From Psychroflexus sp. ALD_RP9 (GTDB taxonomy: Bacteria; Bacteroidota; Bacteroidia; Flavobacteriales; Flavobacteriaceae): a DNA stretch of 64,000 bases. Position numbers and translations under genes: made by a program. The notes beneath the pieces are model-generated. The model was not told the origin of the DNA, ran no database searches, and was given only the letters and a program-made list of their open reading frames with translations. Numbering within the stretch: position 1 is the stretch's first letter; each line of letters begins with the position of its first letter. Location: positions 1,302,001-1,366,000 of the forward strand of contig NZ_CP062973.1 in the NCBI RefSeq assembly GCF_017311165.1. Direction: 5' to 3'. Shown here in pieces: positions 35,343 to 45,399 of the stretch.

Positions 35343-35377
35343 AAGTTTGAATTTTGTTTTTGTAAACTTAATGTTTT

Positions 35378-36268
35378 ATGTTAAAATTAAGAAATTTTTT
35401 TTATTTATTTTTTTTGATGACGACTGTTATAATTGGTCAAAATTCAGAAAACTATGAATTTATAGGCTCAGTTTTATTAGAAGACGACACAATGATTTCT
35501 TATAAACTCAGCTTTAAAGACATTGGCAATGGTAAAATTACAGGTCAATCAATTACAGATTTTGCTGGAGAACATCGTACAATTTCGTCTATTGAAGGTC
35601 AAATAGATTATAAAAACAATACAATTTCCTACAAAGAGACTAAAAATTTGCTAACAAAGTCAAATTATGAAGACGATAGTTTTTGTTACATTCATCTAAA
35701 TAAGGCAAACATTAAACTCAGAAACCGCAAAAGCGTAATTGAAGGCAGCTTTCAAGGTAAGTATCCTAATGATGAGCCATGTGTCTCTGGTGAAATTAGA
35801 TTAGTTGGTACAGATTTCTTCTTTAAGAAAATGGATCGATTTAACCGTAGAATAAGTAGAATCAACAAGATTGATAGTCTTACCAAAGCAAAATTAGCAA
35901 CTTCAATTTTCAAAAATAAAGTAGAAAATAATACACTTCAAAATGAAGATGTTGTGGCGTTATTTTTACCTAAAGCAAAGCATGTATTTCTTGAAATTTG
36001 GGACGAAGAGCTTGAAGACGGAGATAAAATAGATGTTTTTGTTAACAAAAAACTTGTTTTAGAAAATTATGAAATAAAAAATCAAAAAAAGATACTCAAA
36101 TTACCGTTTACCCAACCTGAGATGACAATTGCTGTCGTGGCAAATAATATTGGTGTAAAAGCACCTAACACAGTTAGTTTAGTTTTAAGAGCAAAACAAG
36201 AGCAGCATAAATTAAGAACTAAATTAGAAAAAAATCAGCAAGCATTTTTACTTTTAAAGCATAACTAA
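35378..36268 (+). CDS. secreted protein of unknown function
   Basis: A 296-residue protein with a signal peptide (MLKLRNFFYLFFLMTTVIIG). It consists of two parts. The first (about 22-145) is beta-rich (YEFIGSVLLEDDTMISYKLS, GSFQGKYPNDEPCVSGEI). The second (about 190-280) reads like an immunoglobulin-like domain (VFLEIWDEELEDGDKIDVFV, LPFTQPEMTIAVVANNIG). I do not recognise a named family. Homologues seem familiar from other flavobacteria. A TAAGTTTG element at 35342-35349 may be its -7. The segment 35361-35375 matches, base for base, 15 bases of the repeat promoter at 30373. Confidence 0.6.
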   Translation: MLKLRNFFYLFFLMTTVIIGQNSENYEFIGSVLLEDDTMISYKLSFKDIGNGKITGQSITDFAGEHRTISSIEGQIDYKNNTISYKETKNLLTKSNYEDDSFCYIHLNKANIKLRNRKSVIEGSFQGKYPNDEPCVSGEIRLVGTDFFFKKMDRFNRRISRINKIDSLTKAKLATSIFKNKVENNTLQNEDVVALFLPKAKHVFLEIWDEELEDGDKIDVFVNKKLVLENYEIKNQKKILKLPFTQPEMTIAVVANNIGVKAPNTVSLVLRAKQEQHKLRTKLEKNQQAFLLLKHN

Positions 36269-36327
36269 GGATGGTGTTTTAATATAATTTATTTAAGTCT
36301 CAAGTTATAGGTTCAACCTAATAATCT

Positions 36328-36335
36328 TATTTTTG
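36328..36335 (+). promoter_or_regulatory. -7 promoter element (TATTTTTG) of leuS
   Basis: TATTTTTG lies 25 bases before the leuS ATG; GAGAAA follows it but no real ribosome-binding site. Confidence 0.5.
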
Positions 36336-36360
36336 CCATAAACAGAAGAGAAATACCATT

Positions 36361-39300
36361 ATGGCATATAAATTCCAATCCATAGAATCTAAATGGCAAG
36401 ACAAATGGGCTAAAGACAAGCCTTTTAAAGCTAAACAGCCCGATCAATTCAAAGATAAACCTAAACCACCGTTTTATGTTTTAGATATGTTTCCTTATCC
36501 ATCAGGTGCGGGTTTACATGTCGGTCATCCTTTAGGTTATATTGCTAGTGATATTTATGCCCGTTATAAACGCCATAAAGGCTTTAATGTTTTGCATCCA
36601 CAAGGTTATGACTCTTTTGGTTTACCAGCTGAGCAGTATGCCATACAAACAGGTCAGCATCCAGCAAAAACTACCGAAGTCAATATTAAACGATACCGAG
36701 AACAACTCGATAAAATTGGCTTTTCATTTGACTGGGATCGAGAAGTTCGCACAAGTGACCCTAATTATTACAAATGGACGCAGTGGATATTCAGCGAATT
36801 ATTTCAATCTTATTACGATACCAAAGATCAACAGGCTAAACCTATAGAAAATCTTATCGCTCAATTTCAAACCAAAGGAAACTCTAACCTAAATGCTGCT
36901 TGTGATAGTGATGTTTCTGAATTTTCAGCAGATGATTGGAAAGCTTTTACGGCTAAACAACAGGAGCAAATTCTACTTCAATACCGCTTAACTTATCTCG
37001 CTGAAACTGAAGTTAACTGGTGTCCAGCTTTAGGAACGGTTTTAGCTAACGATGAAATTGTTAATGGTGTCTCAGAACGTGGTGGGCATCCAGTTGTTCG
37101 AAAAAAAATGAAACAATGGAGCATGCGCATTTCGGCTTATGCAGAACGTCTACTGCAAGGAATGCAGGACCTTGAGTGGACAGACAGCCTTAAAGATGCT
37201 CAACGCAATTGGATCGGCAAATCGGTTGGCGCACAAGTCAAGTTTAAAATTAAAGGACATTCTAACTTCATAGAAGTCTTTACCACAAGACCAGACACCA
37301 TTTTTGGGGTGAGTTTTATGACCTTAGCGCCAGAGCACGAATTGGTTCAGCAAATTACAACACCAGAACAGAAAAAAGCTGTCGAGGCTTACATAAAAGA
37401 AACAGCTAAACGTAGCGAACGCGAGCGTATGGCTGATGTTAAACATATTTCAGGTGTGTTTACAGGCGCTTATGCCGAACATCCTTTATCTCAAGAGCCT
37501 ATCCCGATTTGGATTGGTGACTATGTGTTAGCTAGTTACGGCACAGGCGCAGTGATGGCTGTGCCTTGTGGCGATCAGCGAGATTTTGATTTTGCTCAAC
37601 ATTTTGATATTCCAATACCAAACGTATTTCAAAATGTTGATATTTCAGAAAAGGCTCATGGTGACAAAGACCAAACTACCATCGTCAATTCAGATTTTTT
37701 AAATGGCTTAAATGTTAAACAAGCTATTTCAGAAGCTATAAAAAGGCTTGAAAAAATTGGCGCAGGCCAAGCTAAAATTAATTATCGCTTAAGAGATGCG
37801 GTGTTCTCACGCCAGCGCTATTGGGGCGAGCCTTTTCCTATTTATTATGTTGATGGTTTACCAAAACTAATAGATATAAAGCATTTACCTTTAAAACTTC
37901 CTGAGGTTGAAAAATATTTACCAACCGAAGACGGTGCGCCACCTTTAGGTCGAGCTGATGTGTGGGCTTGGGACACCAAAAATAACCAAGTTGTTGAAAA
38001 CACTAAAATTGATCATCAAACCATATTTCCATTAGAATTAAACACAATGCCAGGTTGGGCTGGAAGTTCATGGTATTTATTTCGTTACATGGAAACCAAT
38101 CAGCGAGATGAAGTATTTGCCTCAGCTGAAGCTTTAGAATACTGGAAAAATGTAGATTTATACATTGGTGGTAGCGAACATGCCACAGGCCATTTACTCT
38201 ATGCTCGATTTTGGACTAAATTTTTATACGATCGTGGCCTCATTCAGGTTGAAGAACCATTTAAAAAACTGATTAACCAAGGCATGATTTTAGGTGAAAG
38301 TGCTTTTGTACATATTTATGATGGTGGTTATGCTAGTAAAGATGCTGATTCAGAAAGAGATTATAAGAAAAATCTAATTTTAAGCACTGAGATAGTTGAG
38401 TTTATTAAAAGTAATATTAGCTTATTTCATAATTTTTGGGTTGGGAAATCAATTTCTGACCAAGAGATACTTGAAAATTATAAAATTACAGTTGAAGAAT
38501 TAAAAAGAGCAAAAAATATCTATCTGCTATTACAAGAAGCCTCCGAAAAACAAGGTTTTATATCAATGGCATGGTCTAGAGACATATTTCCTGTAAGATC
38601 AATACATGTTGATGTCTCTTTAGTAAATACGTCTAACGAGCTTGATATTGAAGCATTTAAGCAATGGCGTCCAGAGTTTTCTGAAGCCCAATTCATTAAA
38701 AATGAAGATAATAAGCTTATTGTTTCGCGTGAGGTCGAAAAAATGTCGAAGTCAAAGTTTAATGTGGTTAATCCCGATGAGATTTGTGAGCAGTACGGCG
38801 CTGATACCTTACGAATGTATGAAATGTTTTTAGGCCCAATTGATCAAGCTAAACCTTGGAATACGGCTGGATTATCTGGTGTACACAACTTCCTTAAAAA
38901 ATTATGGAAACTCTACCATAATGGCGAACATTTTGAAGTAAGCGATCAGCCAGCCTCTAAAGAATCATTAAAGACTTTACACAAAACCATTAAAAAAGTC
39001 ACACAAGATATCGAAGATTTTAGCTTTAATACTTCGGTCTCTACGTTTATGATTTGTGTCAACGAATTAAGTCAACAAAAGTGTCAACATCGTGAGGTTC
39101 TAGAACCTTTAGCCGTTTTAATATCACCTTATGCACCACATATTGCCGAAGAGCTATGGGAGAAGTTAGGTTATTCGGGTGGTATTTCTTTTGTAGATTA
39201 TCCAAAGTATGATGAATCATACCTTAAAGAAGACACTAAAACGTATCCGATTTCATTTAACGGTAAAATGAGATTTACTTTAGATTTATCACTAGACTTA

Positions 39301-39420
39301 TCGAAAGATGAAATTGAAGCCGCTGTCATGAATGATGAACGCACGCAAAAACAACTGGCAGGAAGAACTCCTAAAAAAGTGATTGTAGTTCCTGGTAAAA
39401 TTGTTAATCTAGTCGGTTAA
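36361..39420 (+). CDS. leuS: leucyl-tRNA synthetase with an apparent extra segment
   Basis: A 1019-residue class I synthetase. It contains the HIGH region [16 protein letters not shown], an editing domain with [13 protein letters not shown] and [18 protein letters not shown], and KMSKS ([11 protein letters not shown]). The Bacteroidota-type insertion after residue 155 ([20 protein letters not shown]) is present. Compared with what I remember for flavobacterial LeuRS (about 940-960 residues), this protein has extra length around residues 653-746, between GESAFVHI and IHVDVS. That segment is charged and helical (about 38320-38600) and still in frame, so the enzyme is probably active. Confidence 0.95.
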   Translation: MAYKFQSIESKWQDKWAKDKPFKAKQPDQFKDKPKPPFYVLDMFPYPSGAGLHVGHPLGYIASDIYARYKRHKGFNVLHPQGYDSFGLPAEQYAIQTGQHPAKTTEVNIKRYREQLDKIGFSFDWDREVRTSDPNYYKWTQWIFSELFQSYYDTKDQQAKPIENLIAQFQTKGNSNLNAACDSDVSEFSADDWKAFTAKQQEQILLQYRLTYLAETEVNWCPALGTVLANDEIVNGVSERGGHPVVRKKMKQWSMRISAYAERLLQGMQDLEWTDSLKDAQRNWIGKSVGAQVKFKIKGHSNFIEVFTTRPDTIFGVSFMTLAPEHELVQQITTPEQKKAVEAYIKETAKRSERERMADVKHISGVFTGAYAEHPLSQEPIPIWIGDYVLASYGTGAVMAVPCGDQRDFDFAQHFDIPIPNVFQNVDISEKAHGDKDQTTIVNSDFLNGLNVKQAISEAIKRLEKIGAGQAKINYRLRDAVFSRQRYWGEPFPIYYVDGLPKLIDIKHLPLKLPEVEKYLPTEDGAPPLGRADVWAWDTKNNQVVENTKIDHQTIFPLELNTMPGWAGSSWYLFRYMETNQRDEVFASAEALEYWKNVDLYIGGSEHATGHLLYARFWTKFLYDRGLIQVEEPFKKLINQGMILGESAFVHIYDGGYASKDADSERDYKKNLILSTEIVEFIKSNISLFHNFWVGKSISDQEILENYKITVEELKRAKNIYLLLQEASEKQGFISMAWSRDIFPVRSIHVDVSLVNTSNELDIEAFKQWRPEFSEAQFIKNEDNKLIVSREVEKMSKSKFNVVNPDEICEQYGADTLRMYEMFLGPIDQAKPWNTAGLSGVHNFLKKLWKLYHNGEHFEVSDQPASKESLKTLHKTIKKVTQDIEDFSFNTSVSTFMICVNELSQQKCQHREVLEPLAVLISPYAPHIAEELWEKLGYSGGISFVDYPKYDESYLKEDTKTYPISFNGKMRFTLDLSLDLSKDEIEAAVMNDERTQKQLAGRTPKKVIVVPGKIVNLVG

Positions 39421-39429
39421 ACAGCAGTT

Positions 39430-39460
39430 TTGTCAGTTTTTTAAGTTGGTCTTAAATTTG
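39430..39460 (+). promoter_or_regulatory. promoter of the YugP-like peptidase gene
   Basis: TTG (39430-39432), 20 bases and TAAATTTG (39453-39460) give a -33/-7 pair, 40 bases before the ATG at 39501. Confidence 0.5.
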
Positions 39461-39500
39461 CTGTATATTTTGTAATTAAACAATAAATTAAAAATTAAAC

Positions 39501-40193
39501 ATGGGCGGATATTATATATTAATAGGAGCAATATTACTAGTGAGTTGGTTGGTAAGCAGCCAATTAAAGTCAAAATTTAAAAAATATTCAAAAGTTCAGT
39601 TACAAAATGGGATGAGCGGTAAAGAAATCGCTGAAAAAATGTTAGCTGATCATGGTATTACAGATGTGCAAGTTATTTCTACGCCAGGTCGATTAACAGA
39701 CCATTATCATCCCACCAAAAAAACAGTTAATTTAAGTGAAAGTGTGTATTCTCAACGCAATGCGGCTTCAGCTGCTGTAGCAGCTCATGAAGTTGGTCAT
39801 GCGGTACAACACGCTCAGGCCTATTCTTGGTTAGAAATGCGTAGTCAACTTGTTCCTATAGTGAGTGTGGCTTCTCAATTTTCTCAATGGGTTATTTTTG
39901 GTGGACTTATTTTAATGGGAATGGTGTCAGTTGGCGTTGGGCAAATGGTTTTACTAGCTGGTATTATCATGTTTGGTTTAGGAACACTTTTCAGTTTTAT
40001 TACTTTACCAGTTGAATATGACGCAAGTAACCGCGCTTTGGCTTGGTTAAAGCGTGAAAATATGGTCACTGCAGATGAATATAAAGGCTCTGAAGACGCT
40101 TTAAAGTGGGCAGCACGAACTTATGTAGTTGCTGCTATTGGTTCATTAGCTACCTTGCTTTATTTTATTAGCATTTACTTAGGAAGAGACTAA
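39501..40193 (+). CDS. YugP-like membrane zinc metallopeptidase
   Basis: A 230-residue protein with an N-terminal membrane helix. The zinc motif AAHEVGHAVQHA (HExxH) follows near residue 96, then two hydrophobic segments (about 125-165) and PVEYDASNRALAWL, a typical downstream block that holds the third ligand region. The YugP family is conserved in many bacteria with unknown substrates. It is monocistronic between its promoter and the terminator at 40216. Confidence 0.85.
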   Translation: MGGYYILIGAILLVSWLVSSQLKSKFKKYSKVQLQNGMSGKEIAEKMLADHGITDVQVISTPGRLTDHYHPTKKTVNLSESVYSQRNAASAAVAAHEVGHAVQHAQAYSWLEMRSQLVPIVSVASQFSQWVIFGGLILMGMVSVGVGQMVLLAGIIMFGLGTLFSFITLPVEYDASNRALAWLKRENMVTADEYKGSEDALKWAARTYVVAAIGSLATLLYFISIYLGRD

Positions 40194-40215
40194 TTTTGGT
40201 TGAAGTTCAATTATA

Positions 40216-40240
40216 AAAAAGCCGCTTTTAGCGGCTTTTT
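40216..40240. terminator. bidirectional terminator between the peptidase and fhs
   Basis: AAAAAGCCGCT and AGCGGCTTTTT form an 11-bp stem around TTT. The stem is nearly the same as the one at 34914. Confidence 0.85.
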
Positions 40241-40277
40241 GTAGTTAGAGAATATATTCAAAAAGGTATTACGAGTC

Positions 40278-41948
40278 TTAAAATAGCCCTGAAATATTTC
40301 CTTGGTCATCGATATCAATGTTTTCAGATGCGGGATGTGCAGGTAAGCCTGGCATTCGCATCATTTTACCGGTAATCGGAATAATGAAACCTGCACCAGC
40401 TGCAATTTCAATCTCTCTTACATTTAAAATAAAGTTTTCAGGTCTGCCGCGACGAGATTCATCATCCGATAATGATTTTTGAGTTTTAGCCATACAAATC
40501 GGTAAATGGCTTAAGCCCAAGTTTTCAATACGTTTCAAATCGGCTTTGGCTTTAGGTGAATAATCAACTGAAGACGCTCCGTAAATGCTTTTCGCAATCA
40601 CTTCAACTTTATCTAAGACTGGTTGATCCCATTTGTATAAAGCTTTAAAGTCACTAGCTGAAGTATTTTCTAGTGTTTTAATCACTTCCGTAGCAAGTTC
40701 AATGGCACCGTTTCCGCCTTCAGCCCAAACATTGGCTAAGGCCACTTTGATGCCTTTGGCTTTGGCAAATTCTTGTATAATTTCAATTTCTTCGTGAGTG
40801 TCACTCGTAAATTGGTTGATTGCTATAATTGGTGTAATATTAAACTTGAGGGCGTTTTCAAGATGTTTTTCTAAATTAGGTAGACCTTTTTTTACTGCCT
40901 TTGGATTTGGGGTTTCTAATTCATTTAAGGCTGCTCCACCATGGTATTTTAAAGCGCGAATAGTTGCTGTGAGTACAATAATTTCGGGTTTAAGATTAGC
41001 ACTTTGACATTTTATATCGAGAAACTTTTCCCCGCCTAAATCAAACCCAAAACCAGCTTCGGTTACAGTATAATCGGCTAAACTTAACCCCATTTTTGTT
41101 GCTAAAACGGTGTTAGTACCTTGTGCAATGTTGGCAAATGGACCGCCATGAATAATGGCTGGGTTTCCTTCTATACTTTGTACCAAATTTGGTTTTATGG
41201 CATCTTTAAGCAAAGTTGCCATGGCACCTTCGGCTTTAAGGTCTTTGGCATAAATAGGTGTTTTATAGAAAGTGAACCCAATAAAAATGCGGCCTAAGCG
41301 ATCTTTTAGATCGTTTAAATTATTACTGAGGCATAAAATGGCCATAAGCTCTGAAGCTGCCGTGATATCAAAACCAGTTTCTCGAGGAACACCCATTGTG
41401 GTACCGCCAAGGCCAACGATGATTTGACGTAATGCACGATCATTTATGTCTAATACCCGTTTCCACTTAACAGTTCGGGCATCAATATTTAGATTATTAG
41501 TTTTACTTTGAATATTATTATCGATAATTGCGGCAAGTAGATTATGCGCTTTTTCGATGGCAGAAAAATCACCTGTAAAATGTAAGTTAATGTCCTCCAT
41601 AGGTAATACTTGAGACTTGCCACCACCAGTGGCGCCACCTTTTATGCCAAATACGGGTCCTAATGAGGGCTCGCGTAACACTACAATGCTTGACTTGCCG
41701 AGCTTATTGAGACCTTCATTTAGACCGATAGACATGGTTGTTTTACCTTCTCCAGCTGGTGTTGGTGAAATGGCACTGACCAAAATTAATTTGTTTTTTG
41801 ATGCCTTTGCTTCATCTATTAAATCAAGCGGTAATTTTGCTTTAAACTTACCATAATGTTCAAGTTGGTCTGGATTGATACCAATTTTTTCAGCAATTGT
41901 ATTAATGTGGTTCAATTTTACTGAATTAGCGATCTCTATATCTGTCAT
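40278..41948 (-). CDS. fhs: formate-tetrahydrofolate ligase
   Basis: A 556-residue cytoplasmic enzyme of usual length. The ATP-binding P-loop is PTPAGEGKTTMSIGL. REPSLGPVFGIKGGATGGG, MALL-like segments and the C-terminal MPGLPAHPASENIDID block identify the family. It makes 10-formyl-THF from formate, THF and ATP. It is monocistronic, with terminators on both sides. Confidence 0.97.
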   Translation of the reverse strand: MTDIEIANSVKLNHINTIAEKIGINPDQLEHYGKFKAKLPLDLIDEAKASKNKLILVSAISPTPAGEGKTTMSIGLNEGLNKLGKSSIVVLREPSLGPVFGIKGGATGGGKSQVLPMEDINLHFTGDFSAIEKAHNLLAAIIDNNIQSKTNNLNIDARTVKWKRVLDINDRALRQIIVGLGGTTMGVPRETGFDITAASELMAILCLSNNLNDLKDRLGRIFIGFTFYKTPIYAKDLKAEGAMATLLKDAIKPNLVQSIEGNPAIIHGGPFANIAQGTNTVLATKMGLSLADYTVTEAGFGFDLGGEKFLDIKCQSANLKPEIIVLTATIRALKYHGGAALNELETPNPKAVKKGLPNLEKHLENALKFNITPIIAINQFTSDTHEEIEIIQEFAKAKGIKVALANVWAEGGNGAIELATEVIKTLENTSASDFKALYKWDQPVLDKVEVIAKSIYGASSVDYSPKAKADLKRIENLGLSHLPICMAKTQKSLSDDESRRGRPENFILNVREIEIAAGAGFIIPITGKMMRMPGLPAHPASENIDIDDQGNISGLF

Positions 41949-42024
41949 TTTGTTTTAAATTTTCGACTGAAAGTTATGATAAAAAATAGAGTTACAGATT
42001 GATTTTTATCAGTTTATAGTTACA

Positions 42025-42056
42025 AAAAAACGCTTGGAAAACTCCAAGCGTTTTTT
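42025..42056. terminator. bidirectional terminator after the metalloprotease gene
   Basis: AAAAAACGCTTGGA and TCCAAGCGTTTTTT form a 14-bp stem with an AAAC loop. On the minus strand it ends the gene at 42076. Confidence 0.8.
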
Positions 42057-42075
42057 GTTGTATGCTTATCTATTA

Positions 42076-44403
42076 TTAGTCATTTAATGAGTGATGTAGA
42101 AATAAATAATGTGTTTTTAAAATGCCATTTTTACGTTTGCTCAACTTTTTAAAGTAAGGTTTTAAATCTTTTTGAATGTTTAAGATGTAAGCTTTTATTT
42201 CAGAAGCTAACTGATCATCTTCAATTAAATCTTCAAAATGATTAATCATTTGCTTTTGTAATTCACGTTCAGCTAAATCTGGTGTTTCATTTTTGTAAAT
42301 GAGATCATCAGTCAATTGATTTAGGAGTTCATGAACTGAAAGTCCATTGCCTTCTAGGCTTGCATTACTACTCATCATTTCATTAAGAGACCTTGAAGAC
42401 GTTAATCGCTTCAGTAAGTTGACATTTATATCGATTAAGCGTTCTAATGTTCCGTTTTCAGAAAAATTAGACACTAACTTTTTATCGATTAACCAATATT
42501 GTGTTTGAAATACATTCTTGTTAAGAAAGGCTAATGATTCAATTTGTTTTTCGCGGTTAACTAATTGGTAAGGTGTGCCTGTTTGCCCCTTGTGAAGTAA
42601 GGTTTCGTGTACACCACCAATATTATTAGCTACATGATATATATAGCGTCTGTACACCGAAAGCATTTCGCCGTATAACTCCTCTAAGTCATCATAGGTT
42701 TGTCCATTTTCTGTAGTCCAGTCGTTGAGGTTTTTAGCGACAATTTTAAGATTAGATAAACCGTAATTGCTAGCTTTTATGGTGTTGTCTCCAATATTTT
42801 CAGTTTGTGAATCAGGGTCATCATTGTAGCCGCCAAACATGTATAGTTTTTGAGTACTTTTATCATCTACCAATTGTTCTAAGATGTTTTTGACTTCCTC
42901 GGCAGTTTTATCTTCATAATAGCGGTAACCCCATTCAACTGCATAATCATCGTATGGGCCAAGCTTTCTTATAAATCGAATATTTTTATCGCCAGGTTGT
43001 GCAACATAGTTGTAGCGCGCATAATCCATGATTGTTGTTGCAATCCCCATTTTTTGTGTAAATTTTCCTGACCGAAGCGAATCTACTGGATACGCCGAAC
43101 TTGCTTTCATATTGTGTGGTAAGCCGATGGCATGACCAATTTCGTGAGAAATTACTCGACGCATCATTTCGCCAATTTCTTCTTCTGGTGTGTTTAAGGT
43201 TCTTGCTTTTGGATTAGCGGCTCCAGTTTCTAGTAAATAGCGATTTCTGTAAGAACGTAGATGGTTGTGGTACCAAATAATGTCACTTTCAATAATTTCA
43301 CCAGTTCTAGGGTCGGCTACACTTGGGCCAACAGCGTTTCTGGTTGTTGAAGCTACATATCGAACAGTTGAGTAACGTATATCTTCAGGATTAAAGTCTG
43401 GATCTTCTTCTTTAGTGGGTGCTTTTTTTGCAATAATTGCGTTTTTAAAACCTGCTTTTTCAAAGGCTGAATTCCAATCTTCAATTCCTTTAATAAAATA
43501 AGGTATCCATTTTTTTGGCGTAGCAGGATCGAGGTAATAAACTATTGGCTTTACAGGTTCAACTAATTCTCCACGTGCATAAGCATCTTTGTCTTTAGGG
43601 ACTAAACGCCATCGTTTTGCAATTCTGTAATCATCAGCTTTTAAAGCATCTGAGCTAAAATTGTATTTTCTCAAACTAAACCAACCTACTCGTGAATCTA
43701 CATAGCGCACTTTCATTTTGTCTTCAGGAAGTTCTATAATCGAATGGTTGACTTGAAAGCTAAATGTATTGGCACTGTTTCCTCTTGGCGGTTCTTTTAC
43801 ATTAAATGTTAAAGTATGTAGTATTTCTATGTTTTTAGGGAATGCAGATACGCGATCAATTCGACTACGCGATTTATCGACACCACCGATTTTATATTCT
43901 TTTTTCTGGTAATCTCCTATAATATTAAATGAAGGTGAATCTGCATTAAAAAACGAAGAAACTTCAATTGTTATCATTTTATCATCTTCGTCTTCAATTT
44001 TAAAACTTGCAAGAATTGGATTGAAGTTATTTTGCTGAACACTCAAGCTAATCGGGTCTTCTTCATTAGCCACATTTACAGTTGAAATCTGTAATAAATC
44101 AATAGCGTTCCCGCGCTTCACAAAATGAATCATTTGTTCAGAAGTTTTAGACCCAGCGTTGGTGTAAGGTGAGTAATTACCTGGAATTTGCTTTAACCGT
44201 GTAACCATAAGCAGGTCTTTTTCTAAAACTGATTTCGGTATTTTAAAGTAAAGTTTATCATCACCAAAAAAGGTATTAACCAAGCCTTGATTTTTATCTA
44301 GCTTTTCTAGCTTTTCATTGAAAGGAATATCTTCAGAAGTTTTATTTTTCTGAGCATAAATGATGTTTGTTGCTAGTAAAAATAATAATATAAGATGTCG
44401 CAT
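42076..44403 (-). CDS. secreted zinc-dependent metalloprotease (DUF5117/DUF4953 type)
   Basis: A 775-residue protein with a signal peptide (MRHLILLFLLATNIIYAQ). The N-terminal DUF5117-like domain (about 40-290) includes YFKIPKSVLEKDLLMVTRL. The catalytic part has the metzincin site HEIGHAIGLPH near residue 416, followed by the Met-turn region TIMDYARYNYV. It is followed by the DUF4953 region. No sorting domain of the Por type is seen at the C-terminus. Substrates are unknown. Such proteases are common in Bacteroidota and may act in the periplasm or outside the cell. It is monocistronic. Confidence 0.85.
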   Translation of the reverse strand: MRHLILLFLLATNIIYAQKNKTSEDIPFNEKLEKLDKNQGLVNTFFGDDKLYFKIPKSVLEKDLLMVTRLKQIPGNYSPYTNAGSKTSEQMIHFVKRGNAIDLLQISTVNVANEEDPISLSVQQNNFNPILASFKIEDEDDKMITIEVSSFFNADSPSFNIIGDYQKKEYKIGGVDKSRSRIDRVSAFPKNIEILHTLTFNVKEPPRGNSANTFSFQVNHSIIELPEDKMKVRYVDSRVGWFSLRKYNFSSDALKADDYRIAKRWRLVPKDKDAYARGELVEPVKPIVYYLDPATPKKWIPYFIKGIEDWNSAFEKAGFKNAIIAKKAPTKEEDPDFNPEDIRYSTVRYVASTTRNAVGPSVADPRTGEIIESDIIWYHNHLRSYRNRYLLETGAANPKARTLNTPEEEIGEMMRRVISHEIGHAIGLPHNMKASSAYPVDSLRSGKFTQKMGIATTIMDYARYNYVAQPGDKNIRFIRKLGPYDDYAVEWGYRYYEDKTAEEVKNILEQLVDDKSTQKLYMFGGYNDDPDSQTENIGDNTIKASNYGLSNLKIVAKNLNDWTTENGQTYDDLEELYGEMLSVYRRYIYHVANNIGGVHETLLHKGQTGTPYQLVNREKQIESLAFLNKNVFQTQYWLIDKKLVSNFSENGTLERLIDINVNLLKRLTSSRSLNEMMSSNASLEGNGLSVHELLNQLTDDLIYKNETPDLAERELQKQMINHFEDLIEDDQLASEIKAYILNIQKDLKPYFKKLSKRKNGILKTHYLFLHHSLND

Positions 44404-44512
44404 AAATTTAGATTTATAATTTAGAGTCTCAAAATACTAAAAAGTTTAAACTAAGCGGTTTGAAAAAAATCACTAATTTCGCTCAACAACTCAATAACCA
44501 AAACAACTATTT

Positions 44513-45382
44513 ATGAAAGGAATTATATTAGCTGGCGGCTCAGGAACAAGACTTCATCCATTAACACACGCTGTTTCTAAGCAACTTTTACCCGTTTATG
44601 ATAAGCCCATGATTTTTTATCCACTCTCGGTGTTAATGTTAGCAAATATTAAAGATATACTTGTGATTTCTACACCTGAAGATTTACCTAACTTTAAGAA
44701 ATTATTAGGTGATGGTAGTAAATATGGTATTAATTTAAGCTATGAAGTACAACCAAGTCCAGATGGTTTAGCACAAGCTTTTATTATTGGCGAAGATTTT
44801 ATTGGAGATGACGATGTAAGTTTAGTTTTAGGAGATAATATTTTTTATGGTGCTGGTTTATCACAATTATTATCAAACGCTGTTAATAAAGTTGAAGCAA
44901 GTAAAGAAGCTGTTATTTTTGGTTATCGCGTAGACGACCCAAGGCGGTATGGTGTCGCTGAAATTAATAAAGAAGGTAAAGTTTTGAGTGTAGAAGAAAA
45001 ACCAGCTAAGCCAAAAGGGCAACATGCCGTTGTTGGTTTATATTTTTATCCCAATTCGGTTATTAAAATTGCAAAAAATGTTAGGCCTTCTGATCGTGGA
45101 GAATTAGAAATTACCTCGGTAAACGAAGTTTATTTGAATGATGGAAACTTACATTTACAAACTATGAATCGTGGCTTTGCTTGGCTTGATACGGGAACTC
45201 ATGAAGCCTTAACTGAAGCAACTGAATTTATTAAAGCTTTAGAAAAACGAACAGGACTTAAAATAGCATGCTTAGAAGAGATTGCCTTGCAGAAAAATTG
45301 GGTAACTAAAGCTCAAATCGCTCATCAAATTGAAGGTAAAAAGGGAGATTATTACGGTTATTTACAACGCTTAATTGATTAA
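44513..45382 (+). CDS. rfbA: glucose-1-phosphate thymidylyltransferase
   Basis: A 289-residue nucleotidyltransferase beginning [16 protein letters not shown]. It contains [35 protein letters not shown] and [10 protein letters not shown]. The length and motifs are those of RmlA/RfbA, which makes dTDP-glucose for deoxysugar synthesis. No rfbB, rfbC or rfbD is adjacent, so the pathway is split. A TAATTTCG sequence about 30 bases upstream resembles a weaker -7 element. Confidence 0.95.
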   Translation: MKGIILAGGSGTRLHPLTHAVSKQLLPVYDKPMIFYPLSVLMLANIKDILVISTPEDLPNFKKLLGDGSKYGINLSYEVQPSPDGLAQAFIIGEDFIGDDDVSLVLGDNIFYGAGLSQLLSNAVNKVEASKEAVIFGYRVDDPRRYGVAEINKEGKVLSVEEKPAKPKGQHAVVGLYFYPNSVIKIAKNVRPSDRGELEITSVNEVYLNDGNLHLQTMNRGFAWLDTGTHEALTEATEFIKALEKRTGLKIACLEEIALQKNWVTKAQIAHQIEGKKGDYYGYLQRLID

Positions 45383-45399
45383 AGTCACGTTTTTTTTGT

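Noticed and set aside
36361..39420. Intein in leuS as the cause of the extra length
   Set aside because: The extra segment is under 100 residues and lacks the Cys/Ser start and His-Asn end of inteins; it reads as an ordinary insertion.
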